DNA of 64,000 nt, taken from Eunapius fragilis (taxonomy: Eukaryota > Porifera > Demospongiae > Spongillida > Spongillidae). Under the pieces are notes generated by a model. It searched no databases. It saw only the letters and a list, made by a program, of their open reading frames with translations, and was not told the origin of the DNA. This document shows positions 1-10,264 of this stretch, in pieces. The position numbers and the translations under genes are program-made. Each line of letters begins with the position of its first letter. Positions within the stretch are counted from its first letter, which is position 1. The stretch lies in the NCBI GenBank assembly GCA_963681505.1, contig OY811971.1, positions 16,528,434 to 16,592,433 of the forward strand. The letters are read 5' to 3'.

Positions 1-3000
1 AACGCCTTTGGCTGTGGAGGCAAAATTGCCGCGTACAGAGCGTACTCTGAACCCGAAGGTTGGTGCTGCTGGACAAACATGGGTGAGGATGACTGTGCTG
101 GCTGGATGTCGTGAGTGGCCTGCATGTTGCCAGAAGGCATGGTATTGTGTATGTGGGGCGAAGGCTCGGGCATGCACACAATGTAGTAAGGAGGAGGGGA
201 GGACATAAAGGTGGCCGCCGCATCCAGCCCCGCACTGGAGGTGGGGGCGTGGCCTGTGCCCACTGCTGCTGCCAATTGGACCGACGCACCACCTGGCACC
301 ACCGGTGACTGTCTGGAGCTAGTCATCACCAGCTGCACAACGGGGCTGGAGGCAAGCGGGTGCTGGCATGGCCTGGGTACCTCCTTGACCTTGATGGCAG
401 TCTTGTGTGCGTCATCTCCAATGACCGGCTGACCGTGCTTTCTGACCTGCTGGGCAACATGCTCGTATTTCTTGCCATTGGCTTGGAATTTCTTCCGCAT
501 GTCTTCCAAGGCAGCCATGAGCTTCTTCTCGTTTGATTCCACGAAGGCATCCTGGATGTTTTTGGTGATGGCCTTCAGCATTTCTTCTGACCCCGAGCTG
601 CCCGAATGACTTGTGTTGCTGCCCGCCACAGACGTTGCACCCTTGTGTAAAGCACACTTGGACACGGCTTGGTCATTCTTGCCTGGCGACAAGATCCAAT
701 GGATCAAACCATCTCCCCTTTCTAACGATTTTAGTGCCTTTGATGTCCCGGGGAGAGGGCCAACAACAGAGGAACTCACTGGAGACGTGCCCTTCTCAGT
801 TCCTTCACTTGGAATAGGACAGTCCTCATTGGACTGGCCTTTAGCTGAAACAATGGCAAATGGCTTATTGCTGTGGGACTGGGCACCAGTGGAAAGCGGA
901 AGAGTCGACGACTTGTTGTGGCTTGTGTCAGATGAAGTGCTAGTACAGGCGTCGGCAAGGGAGTGTGAAGCAATGCAGTGGTCTTTCGAAGACGTTGTGG
1001 TGCACGTGTACGTGAGTATGAAAGGGGCTGGGGCCAAGGATGCTTGCTGCTGTTGGTAATGTGCTTGCTGCTTCACGTGCACCTGTTGTTGCTTAGGTGC
1101 CAGCTCGGGGGTAGGGAGCTGTGTGTGCACAACTGCTGTAGTAGAGGAAGGTACCCATGTGTGGTGGTGAGAGCGCTGGTGACTGGAGTAAGGAGGCGGA
1201 GACATCTTATCCTTCACGGCTGCAAGCATGTGGATGGGGTGTGGGAACCCCTGGTGGCCCGAGGCGGTGATGTTGGTGGGATTCTCCATCACTAGGGGGC
1301 TGGTGACGGAGGTGAGGTTTGGGGACAGCCTTGTGTACTGCTGGGACTGTATGACCGTGGGAGACTGGGCAACAAGACCTGGCAGGATGTCCTATAAACA
1401 ATGGTAGGAGATAGGGGAGGGAGAGGGAGGCGAGAGGGAGGGAGGGAGAGAGAGGGAGGAGAGAGGGGGGAGGGAGAGGGAGGAGAGAGTGGGGAGGGAG
1501 AGGGAGGAGAGAGAGGGAGGAGAGAGGGGGGAGGGAGAGGGAGGAGAGAGGGGGGAGGGAGAGGGAGGAGAGAGGGGGGAGGGAGAGGGAGAAGAGAGGG
1601 GGAGGGAGAGGGAGGAGAGAGGGAGGAGAGATGGAGGAGGGAGGAGAGAGGGAGGAGAGAGGGGGAGGAGGGAGAGGGGGAGGGAGAGGGGGAGGAAGAG
1701 GGAGGAGAGAGGGAGGAGAGAGGGGGGAGGGAGAGGGAGGAGAGAGGGAGGGAGAGGGAGGAGAGAGGGAGGAGAGAGGAGAGAGGGAGGAGAGAGGGGG
1801 AGGGAGAGGGAGGGAGAGGGAGGAGAGAGGAGAGAGGGAGGAGAGAGGGAGGAGGGAGAAGGAGAAGAGAGGGAGGAGGGAGGAGAGAGGGGGAGAGAGG
1901 AGAGAGGGGGGAGGGAGAGGGAGGAGAGAGGGGGGAGGGAGAGGGAGAAGAGAGGGAGGAGAGAGGGGGGAGGGAGAGGGAGAAGAGAGGGAGGAGGGAG
2001 GAGAGAGGGGGGAGGGAGAGGGAGAAGAGAGGGAGGAGGGAGGAGAGAGGGGGAGGGAGGAAAGGGGGGAGGGAGAGGGAGGAGGGAGAGGGAGGAGAGA
2101 GGGAGGAGGGAGAGGGGGAGGGAGAGGGAGGAGAGAGGGGGGAGAGAGGGGGAGGGAGACGGAGGAGAGAGGGAGGAGGGAGGGGGAGGAGAGAGGAGAG
2201 AGGGGGAGGAGAGAGGGAGGAGAGAGAGGGAGGAGAGAGGAGGGGGAGAGAGAGGAGAGAGGGAGAAGAGAGGGAGGAGGGAGGAGAGAGGGGGAGGGAA
2301 AGGGAGGAGAGAGGGGGGAGGGAGGGAGGGAGGAGGGAGGGAGGAGGGAGGGAGAGGGAGGGGAGAGGGAGGAGGGAGGGAGAGGGAGGAGAAAGGGGGA
2401 GGGAGAGGGAGGAGAGAGGGGGGAGGAGGGAGGGAGAGGGAGAGGGAAGAGAGAGGGGGAAGGAGAGGCGGAGAGAGATGGGGAGGGAGAGGGAGGAGAG
2501 AGGGAGGAGGGAGAGGGAGGAGAGAGGAGGGGGAGAGAGAGGAGAGAGGGGGGAGGGAGGGAGGAGGGAGAGGGAGGGGAGAGGGAGGAGAGAGGGGGAG
2601 GGAAAGGGAGGAGAGAGAGGGAGGAGAGAGGGAGGAGGGAGAGGGAGGAGACAGAGGAGGGGGAGAGGGAGGAGAGAGAGGGAGGAGAGAGGGAGGAGAG
2701 AGGGAGGAGAGATGGAGGGATGAATGAATGACATTTGATTCAGTTTTTATTAAGCAAAACAAAACACCTACCAGTTTTAATTCAGAAAGGGGAGAGGCTT
2801 TGGAAGTGACCAGTTGCCCCAAGTGGGTGCGGTCTTGCTGCTGCTGCTGCACAGTGTATGCAAGCTGCACTTGGTCTGGGGTCATGGCAACAGTGGGGGT
2901 GGTGATGGTACCCGCACTGCCGTGCCTCATGTGTGGGGAGGTGATCATGGGACGTCCATCCTGTTGTAGGACATACTGATTGTCACGCCCCACCACTGCC

Positions 3001-6000
3001 ACTTTGGGCCTGCTGTCGCCTCCTGTGGGAGTGGTCATGGGATGGGACTGGGAACTCGACCCACCGTGGTTGTGGTGATGATGTTGGTACGAACCCTCCA
3101 CTGGTGATGGATGTTGTACGTCCCCCACTTGCTGGGGGGGTCTGGAGTGATTCTTGGTGGTGTGTTGTTCCTGCTCACTCTGCACTCCCTTTTTGTAGTC
3201 GGACCTCTTCTTCGATTCACCTGTCATTATAACGTCATCAACTTCTCTGGTGGGCCTGTGAACGGAGGGGAAACTTAGGAGCGGGCTTGGGGTCAAGGAG
3301 AGGAACTTATGTCCGTGCATGGATGATGAGTGTGCTGTACCGGACTCCCCAGCAGTATGCGAAGCCATCATCGCACGGAGCGGTGGTGGGGGAGGGGGAG
3401 GAGGAGGAGTTGGGGGCAGAGGGGTAGCCACCACACCCACTGATGGGGCAGTGGCGGGAACTGGTCCCTGGCCTGTCACCAATGGCAATCCACCTGATGT
3501 CACGGAAACACACGGACCGGAAGGCGTGATGGCCAAGGCAGGGGGTGTTCCGGAGGTTACGGGTTCCCATGTCGGCATCACCGCGCTGATGACAGACGTC
3601 TTCTGGCCCAACCCACCGACTTCTGCTGGAGCCAGTCTGCAAATGGAGGAGGGGGAGGGTCTGGACAGAGCCCCACCCTTTGCTGCGGAGGGAGTAGTTG
3701 CGAGTGCAGCGGTAGGCGATGTGTGCAGGGCAGTGGTAGGGTTCACTTGATCAGGAAGAGAAATGCTCGTGCATTTCGTTTCAACTTCGTGTCTTTCCAC
3801 TGATGAGCTGCATTGCAATTCTGTGTTCTGTTTCCCTGCATGTGCACTGTTATTCTTTTCAAGAGGAATCTCAGCGGCAGGGGTCTCAAACTGCTTGGTT
3901 TCATGATGTGCTGCATCTGAAGATTTCGATTTAAATGGAGGAAAACCGAATATGTCCTGATTGACAGGGTTAGATGAGGACTTCAGGGAGTTGGAGGGAC
4001 TATTGGTTGTGCTTATTTCATTCATCAGACTGTCTGCATGAGGAGACACCACCAAAACCATGGTTGTCATGGCAAACAAAGTATTGGTATTGTTGGGTGC
4101 AGTGCAAAGTATTGGTATTGTTGGGTGCAGTGGAAGCACACGGGGTGCTAACAGTGGCCTTTTCGAAGTCCTCCCATGCGGGGAGGGGCCCTGATACTTC
4201 TACAGGTATTTCTGAAATAGGAGCAGGAGACAACACAGGGACAGGTGGCAGCGTCACACTCGCTTCTCCAGCTATGACAGAAGTCCTGCTTGAGGAGACC
4301 AGCTCAGAGGTTGGAGTGGGAGGTTTGGTGGGTATAGATAGCATTCCTCCGGCGGTGATGTGGTGTTGTTGCTCCACCCTAGTATCACTCTGACATCCCA
4401 AAGCGGGGACCCTGGTGAAGGACACTGTCACAGCCTCAACAGAGGAGGGCCTGCTCTTCTTGTGCAGTCCACCGACATGGTTACCATCGCCACGTCGCTT
4501 CTTTCGGGATGGACCAGTGGTAGGGTCCATTGAACTTGAACTGCCAGAGGCAACGCTGACCAGGAAGTCTGGTTGCAATGTCGTCAAAGGAGTTTCCTCA
4601 CTGCTTTGCGATGTCTTATGTTTCTTGATGGGGTCTGAAGGTGAGGATTTCAAATCCTTGGAACTGAGTTTACCACGATCTGCTTTTTTGCTCTTTCCTC
4701 GATCAGATCGTTTCCCCTTTCATTTACAAAGGAGGAAAGGGAGGAGGGAGAAGAGAGAAGTGGGGAGGGAGAGGAGAGGAGAGAGGAGTAGAGGAGAGAA
4801 GGGAGGAGAGAGAGAAGAGAAAGAAGATTTGAAGTACATCTAGTTCATAGTTGTCATTCATACACAGTGTTGTTTTTTTTTAAGCACATTGTGGAGCTCA
4901 ACCTTCTATTACACCAGTATGGTATGGCTTATCACCAAGGCCCACAACTATTGCAGCAGCAATAGGAAGAGACGCTATCAATCTGTAAACAGCTCAAATT
5001 GAAAGTACTTCCTGGTTAATGGCCCCAATCAATATGCATTCCAAAAAAGAAGCCAAACATGAAAAATAAACTGTTTCTAATTAGTGAATTGTGTATCGCA
5101 TACCTTCTTCTTGGTTGAGATAGACTTGCTACCGTCCTTAGCAACATCCATGGGAACGGGAGTAAAGGAGGAGGAGGGTGTGGCAATCTCTACCTTATCA
5201 CTCTCACCTCCACCATCTTCCTCCTCCTTGCCTTTCTCCTCCTCCTTTTCCGAAATCAGTGTGTGGTATGCATCTAGGGACTCTGTGAGGTCCATAAGGT
5301 AGGGGCACTTGGTACCCTTCAGGCAGTATGTGCACTTCCATGGTGTATCCAACTCCAAGGCACTTGCTGGGATGGAAGGGTTGTGGCAACGCTGGTGAAA
5401 TCCTGCAATGAATGACAGCTGGTGGTGAATGCAATATAGAAATATACTATGTTTGTTAAAAAATACTATGAATGATTTAAAAAGAAACTAAGATTTAAAA
5501 AATAATATTTATACGTGAATGCAAAAGTCATCCGGATGCAGTGCATGTGCAGAGAAACTCACCTATACCACAGTGATCACACAGGACAATCTCATTGGGG
5601 TAGTCTGATTCGTTCCGTTTACACTTGATACAAATAATGTCCGTCGTTGTTTCGTACACTGCAATAAGGGGGTGGGGAGGGGGTTATTCGCGCTTCGTTA
5701 CGGCATAGTTTACGCTAACGTGGTAAGGGGGGCGTCTCCAGAAAAGTAACGTCATTTTGACGCTTCGTTACACCCCCACCCCTCATAACGGCATTGATAT
5801 CGGAGGCCGGCCGCCATTTTTTTGGTCAGTACATCGGATAACGTCACGAGCCCCTGCCCCCTAACGTCAAAATGACGTAAACTTTTTTGGAGACGCCCCC
5901 TTACACGTGGTTAATACCTTTCAAATACCCCCCATCTCAAATGCAGCAACAAAAAAAAAAGGTGGAACGTGCGTACGCAAACATACTCACAAACAACGAA

Positions 6001-6417
6001 CAGGCTCGCGCGCGCAGACACCTTAACTCGTGTATACCTCGGAAGGACTATGCGTAACCATAGATTATAGAGTAGAATCTATGGCGTAACGAAAGGAATG
6101 ATGGACTCATTTAATAGCTGAAGCAAAACACACGCCGAATGCAAATTATAGCGGGTCGACAATATTTATCAACGCGCTCCCAACTAATGGACTCCAGCGA
6201 TGGTCTCCCGTTGTAAAAACTTACCGCTATGTATCTGACTAAAGTCAGCGACGTCTTGCGACTTGTCAGCAAATATGACGACACACTTGCTACTTTTTTC
6301 GTCTATCCTCTTGACTTTTGCGAAATACACCATTCCATCCTCCCATTTCACAAGCACGAGTTCGCCCACTTTAAACATAAACGTGGGACTCACCACGCGA
6401 TCCTCTTTGCAAGCCAT
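1..6417 (-). CDS. Tudor-PHD chromatin reader, Polycomb-like (PHF1/MTF2/PHF19-like), 3' end off the window
   Basis: Inferred role: nuclear histone-mark reader, as for Polycomb-like subunits of PRC2. I read five exons: 6417-6225, 5658-5563, 5402-5104, 4716-2772, and 1391 to beyond base 1. All have GT-AG borders and matching phases. Residues about 13-62 form a Tudor domain (VKWEDGMVYFAKVKRIDE). Residues about 68-122 form a C4HC3 PHD finger (IICIKC, LCDHCGIGFHQRCH, WKCTYC) close to PHD1 of the MTF2 family. The rest is low-complexity Ser/Pro/His/Gln with a Lys/Arg-rich patch near the start of exon 4 and a predicted coiled coil encoded near 600-430. I see no second PHD or extended-homology domain. 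The start is the ATG just before the Tudor domain. Exon 4 is 1945 nt; without one copy of a 28-bp duplication it is 1917 nt and in frame. The last exon stays open for about 463 codons. The Polycomb-like label rests on domain order and PHD similarity. Confidence 0.82.
1403..2720 (-). repeat. 1.3-kb pyrimidine-rich satellite filling intron 4 of the Tudor-PHD gene
   Basis: The plus strand is almost entirely G and A in irregular GGGAGA/GGAGGA units; on the gene strand this is an unbroken CT-rich tract. It ends about 10 bases before the exon 5 acceptor at 1391 (TTTATAG), so it acts as a hugely expanded polypyrimidine tract. Long open frames in both directions (Ser/Pro/Leu-rich or Arg/Glu/Gly-rich) are composition artefacts. 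Confidence 0.95.
4077..4132 (-). repeat. Perfect 28-bp tandem duplication inside exon 4 (frameshift)
   Basis: Bases 4077-4104 and 4105-4132 are identical. 28 is not a multiple of three, so the duplication moves exon 4 out of frame. The upstream frame then stops at about 4018, while the other frame stays open for the rest of the exon. Ignoring one copy joins the two long open frames exactly. Confidence 0.95.
4731..4830 (-). repeat. CT-rich tract at the exon 4 acceptor
   Basis: GGAGGGAGAAGAGA-type purine sequence on the plus strand, pyrimidine on the gene strand, ends about 15 bases 5' of the proposed exon 4 acceptor at 4716. It is the second pyrimidine tract at a 3' splice site in this gene. 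Confidence 0.85.
5716..5912. repeat. Foldback element in intron 1 of the Tudor-PHD gene
   Basis: Imperfect inverted arms of about 45-50 bp: 5716-5762 contains GGCGTCTCCAGAAAAGTAAC and 5862-5912 contains its near complement with AACTTTTTTGGAGACGCCCC. The inner ends share GTCATTTTGACG / CGTCAAAATGAC. The spacer is about 100 bp. Probably a small non-autonomous element; no clear target duplication seen. Confidence 0.65.
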
Positions 6418-6765
6418 AACGTTTTGCTAGACAGCGGTACTCACGACCAATTCCCTCCAGTCCGGAACCAGTCCTGCATAGCCCGTAACAGTCCTGATTG
6501 TCCTGTACCAGTACTGGTATAGGAGTACGGCCCTGTACCGATCGTGGTTTAATTCTGACCGTATTGTTTACTTAGAAAATTATACGCACTAATCAGATGT
6601 TAATTAGGAAACCTATTACTTCCTTGTATTAATCCCGAAAAACAGGCCTGTTCCAATGCTGTTTGCGTTTAAGTTTAGTGCGCTGGTTGAACTATGTACG
6701 GTGGCCCGGTAGGTCGCGGGTACGAGCAGCGGTTTGAGAGCAAAAATGAGTACGAGCAACGGTCT

Positions 6766-7166
6766 GCAGCGGCGGATACAGGTTTTGGGGGGGGGGGGGG
6801 GCACGGATGGTGGGTGTGGCTGGGGGTGGGGTCGGCTTCTGGCCCGATATGAAAAGCGGGGGGGGGGGGGGGGGGGTGCTGTCGGATTCTGGCCCAAAAC
6901 GAAGAGCGGGGGGGGGGGGGGGGGGGGGGGGTGCTGTCGGTTTCTGGCCCGATACGAAGGGCGGGGGGGGGGGGGGGGGGGGGAGTATGGTCGCGTATCG
7001 GGGGGCCCGGGATATAGTACAGTAGTAGAGTTCATGCGTGCGGATATCAATAGACAGCGCAATCGTGCAGCTATATTATAAAATGCGGCCCGAAAAGTTA
7101 TGAATTTATAAATGAAGGGGGGGGGGGGGGGGGGGGCACGTGCCCCGAGTGCCCCCCCCCTGGATC
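6766..7166. repeat. G-run-rich dispersed repeat with internal subrepeats
   Basis: Begins with GCGGCGGATACAGGTTTTGG and ends with CCTGGATCCGCCGCTG, an inverted GGCGGATCC-type terminus. Inside are about four subrepeats of about 60-70 bp, each with a phrase like CTGTCGG(A/T)TTCTGGCCC(G/A)ATACGAAGGGC followed by a run of 15-24 G. Related phrases occur near 19845-19880 and 36590-36760. Gly- and Pro-rich frames here are not genes. Confidence 0.7.
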
Positions 7167-7171
7167 CGCCG

Positions 7172-7345
7172 CTGGTCTGAGAGCAAAATTGCGTACGGTC
7201 CGAGAGCAAAATTGCGTACGGTCCGAGAACAAAATTGCGTACGGTCCAAGAGCAAAATTGCGTACGGTCTGAGAGCAAAATTGCGTACGGTCCGAGAGCA
7301 AAAACGCGCAGGAGCTGAGAGCAAAAATGCGTACGAGCTGAGAGC
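7172..7345. repeat. 23-bp tandem array
   Basis: Seven to eight copies of a 23-bp unit of the form GAGAGCAAAATTGCGTACGG plus TCC, with scattered substitutions and a degenerate end (GAGAGCAAAAACGCGCAGGA). Single related copies lie near 6735-6760, so the array belongs to the same repeat neighbourhood. Confidence 0.85.
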
Positions 7346-7537
7346 AGTTGTTTACATTGGATTTAGGCATTACGCCATTTGTTTTTTTTTCTTAAAAAAA
7401 TAATGGCTTCCAGATGCATCGCTAGCGTCATCCGTTTGTAACTTTTCCAAGGGCTGTTAACATCCTGAGGCAGAGCAAGGCAGCTATTCTCGATCCCTGA
7501 TTGCGCACCGGTGTGTAACTGTGTGTGGGCATGAGTG

Positions 7538-7538
<1 letters not shown>

Positions 7539-7581
<43 letters not shown>

Positions 7582-7771
7582 AATTAATATTCCTTTTACA
7601 TCGTGATGTGTATCTCTTTATTTGTTATACACTGGTACAGTTAAGAGCAGTCTTGGGAGATTTACCAAAAGCACGGACAGCTGTGGTCTTATCTTATTTA
7701 CTGTGCACTAAGTCGGCTGGCTGAAGTGTGCGTGCGTGCGTGCGTGTGTGTGCGTGTGCGTGTGTGTGTGT

Positions 7772-7833
<62 letters not shown>
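7539..7833. repeat. Two (TG)n microsatellites
   Basis: (TG)n at about 7539-7579 and about 7727-7833, the second interrupted by GCGTGC-type variants. About 150 bp of ordinary sequence lies between. No gene seen around them. Confidence 0.95.
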
Positions 7834-7838
<5 letters not shown>

Positions 7839-7959
7839 TCTGCATCATGCATGTGTATGTTCTAGGCGTTAAAGAAGGGAAATTTACTTTTAAATCATGC
7901 ATACTTTCATTTATTGTTTTCTCCCACTATTAATTGGGCCAATAACCCTCAAGATTGAG

Positions 7960-8256
7960 ACAAGTAAATAAAAACCTTCTCTAACGAGAAAGTTGGTGGG
8001 CATATAGGATTGACAATGTTGGTGTAAAAAGCACGGAAACAAGTGTGACAGAAATGTTACTGGAAAATTGAAATAGGCCTATATTTAGCCCAGTCACATT
8101 TAGGCAGCGCACGCCTGAGAAAATGGGCTAAATATAGGCCTATTTCAATTTTCCAGTAACATTTCTGTCACACTTGTTTCCGTGCTTTTTACACCAACAT
8201 TGTCAATCCTATATGCCCACCAACTTTCTCGTTAGAGAAGGATTTTATTTACTTGT
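7960..8256. repeat. Near-perfect hairpin: 133-bp inverted arms, 31-bp loop
   Basis: Bases 7960-8092 are the reverse complement of 8124-8256 with only about one mismatch seen by eye (AAATAAAAACC against GGATTTTATTT). The loop is 8093-8123. No open frame. It may be a foldback MITE, or a long dsRNA source if transcribed. Confidence 0.95.
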
Positions 8257-8435
8257 TTCATAAGTTTTTTTTTCTCCGTGTCAACGAAGCTTCATAACTG
8301 TAATGTGATGAGGAACGATGTGCAATGGACAAAATGTCTATACCTTACGAACGCTTTGTGCATTGCCCCGACCACAAGTTACTATATAACTTTAATAAAT
8401 ACGTATGTAAAATTAATGTTACAATAACAATAAAA

Positions 8436-8984
8436 TTAATAGTGATAAGTGTAGTTGTTTTTGATAAAATAAATAGTTTTGCCGCCTCCTCTTCCTCGGC
8501 CTCTTCCTCTTCTTCTTCTCCCCCCCCCCCCCCCCCCCCCCCCCTCCCCCCGGGGTAAGGCCATGCGGGTGGCGGGGGCAGTAAAAAAGGCGGGGGCAGC
8601 ATTGGGGGCAGCATTGGGGGCAGCATTGGGGGGAGCATCAGCGGGGGTAACGCTGCAGGCGGTGGGTCCAGCGCTGCTGCAGGCGGTGGCCGCGCTTCTG
8701 CTGGCGGTGGCGGAGGGTCCATGCAGCGCTGCTGCAGGCGGTGGCGGGGCTTCTGCTGGCGGTGGCCGTGGGTCCAGCGCTGCTGCAGGCGGCGGCGGCA
8801 CTTCTGCTGGCGGTGGCCGTGGGTCCAGCGCTGCTGCAGGCGGTGGCGGGGCTTCTGCTGGCGGTGCCCGTGGGTCCAGCGCTGCTGCAGGCGGCGGCGG
8901 CGGCGGCACTTCTGCTGGCGGTGGCGGATCTTGGACATCCTCGTCAAAGAAGTCTGTCCCTATAATTAAGTTGTCTTCAGCCAT
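8436..8984 (-). CDS. Pro/Ala-rich repeat protein or 5' exon (uncertain)
   Basis: The frame opens with an acidic, non-repetitive N-terminus (MAEDNLIIGTDFFDEDVQD). It continues through 17-residue repeats rich in PPPPAAALDP and PPAE, then Asn-Ala-Ala-Pro repeats and Gly/Arg runs. The repeats are encoded by the 51-bp minisatellite, so much of the openness is periodicity. Duplicated CCAAT-type modules lie 130-290 bp upstream on this strand, which fits a promoter. The opposite strand also has an open Gly/Ala/Ser frame, so the strand is not certain. No domain is recognised, and the frame may be only a first exon. Confidence 0.35.
   Translation of the reverse strand: MAEDNLIIGTDFFDEDVQDPPPPAEVPPPPPPAAALDPRAPPAEAPPPPAAALDPRPPPAEVPPPPAAALDPRPPPAEAPPPPAAALHGPSATASRSAATACSSAGPTACSVTPADAPPNAAPNAAPNAAPAFFTAPATRMALPRGEGGGGGGGGRRRRGRGRGRGGGKTIYFIKNNYTYHY
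8664..8930. repeat. 51-bp GC-rich minisatellite
   Basis: About five units of 51 bp with GCTGCTGCAGGCGGTGGCGG, CTTCTGCTGGCGGTGGCCGT and GGGTCCAGCGCT blocks. Periods are multiples of three, so open frames persist on both strands. A CCTCTT/poly-C tract (about 8485-8552) lies on the left. Confidence 0.85.
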
Positions 8985-9115
8985 CTATGTGGCAGACAGA
9001 TTATTGAAACAACTCGCAAAATATAGTATTTACCTTTGATGAATTTTTTCAAGAGAGAAATGTGCTGTTCTGCGGGTCATTGGTTTATACACATGTACAG
9101 CCATGTGTTCTAGCT

Positions 9116-9275
9116 GTGCTATAATTCTATTGGCCCAATTTCATCCGTCCATTCACTGATTGGTCGCTTATTCATGCATGACATCACATACTGAGTGGGA
9201 GGAGTGAAGTGTGTGTGTGTGTAGGTGTGCTAAAATTCTATTGGTCAAATTTCATCCAATCACATGACCTGAGGT
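9116..9275. promoter_or_regulatory. Duplicated CCAAT-box module
   Basis: Two about 34-bp direct copies, 9116-9150 and 9227-9260, share GTGCTA(T/A)AATTCTATTGG followed by TTTCATCC. ATTGG/CCAAT cores occur at least five times, with a CRE-like TGACATCA (9179-9186) and an E-box-like CACATGACC. Candidate promoter for the minus-strand frame starting at 8984. Inference from motifs only. Confidence 0.4.
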
Positions 9276-10057
9276 GCATGCAGGTGCAGTGGTGTTGAAA
9301 TTAGCACATCTGATACATTCTGCTGTTAACTAGCTATCACTTATGGAAATTTACTTTTGTAAATGACAGCAGTTACTCAAACTTTTCCAAGATCTGCAAT
9401 GTGCAAGTCCATTGTGATGTATATACCATGCTATAATTGTTGCAAACAAAAGAGTATAAGTTGTGCAGACATTTTTACATACATGTATATCATTGGCCAT
9501 GGGAGTAGGTCCCCCATATATCTCTGCATGTGCATGTTAGTTTGCAGAGATATATGTATTATCCACTCAAAGGTGGGGGTGTCATGAGCCCCTCGCTCAC
9601 TCATTGTAGCCTACTTTTGGCATATAGCACACATGTGTATAGCATGCCCCATTCTAACATCAAGTGGCAGTAGAATAGTAATCATTACAAAATGTGGTGG
9701 CTTCAAGTGGTCTGCTGTACACAATGCAACTCAACTGTCTGCGGCCGCTTGCTAACACTAGAAATCAATGAATATCTGAGCCTTGTAACATACACAAATA
9801 CATAGAATACACAAATACATGCATGCACCATATATGGCTGTGTTACAGCCTTGGTCTGCTCTGTCAGTTAGACCAGTCCAATCACAATTGTTGGACAGTC
9901 CAATAGTTGGACAAAGGACTCAGTGATAGTATTTGGTTCAAAACAAGCATAGTGACCAGACGTTTGTCAGCAATGTGTATAACCACCACTAATCAAGATT
10001 ACACAATGCACTCAAGTTAAATGCAGCATGGTTCACAAACTAGACACAGTGGTCTCT
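9276..10057. other. No gene seen
   Basis: AT-rich sequence with no convincing frame. Near 9870-9920 there are short inverted CAATTGTTGGAC / GTCCAATAG motifs that could belong to the 3' end of the adjacent Helitron, but no firm Helitron terminus (hairpin plus CTRR) was identified. Confidence 0.5.
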
Positions 10058-10264
10058 CTATGGCAGCTGTGAGGTTACAATATCAAAATGATTTCCATTT
10101 CTGTAGTAAATATACATTGATTTTCTTTCTACAATGACAGGAATGTTGGGATCAATGTGACCAGGGTTCGCTACATATGACCAATTTGAAGCCTGAGCAT
10201 TAAATGAGTATACATTACACATCAGTAGGTGAGACAGTGTAAGCATTTTCATTATTCGTACCAT
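10058..10264 (-). pseudogene. OTU-domain C-terminal segment of the Helitron protein
   Basis: The shifted frame continues the OTU fold (LSHLLMCNVYSFNA, then MYIYYRNGNHFDIV with the expected active-site His in NHF). It ends with a normal stop at 10058. A one-base change in the run at 10246-10249 would join it to the preceding frame. Confidence 0.7.

Noticed and set aside
1292..4139. 915-codon and 480-codon minus frames and 440-, 412- and 366-codon plus frames over the CT-rich tract
   Set aside because: Low-complexity openness; the tract is intronic. Only the part above about 2772 of the longest frame is exon.
8479..9039. 186-codon Gly/Ala/Ser plus-strand frame
   Set aside because: Opposite-strand reading of the 51-bp minisatellite; the minus frame has the better non-repetitive N-terminus, though neither is proven.
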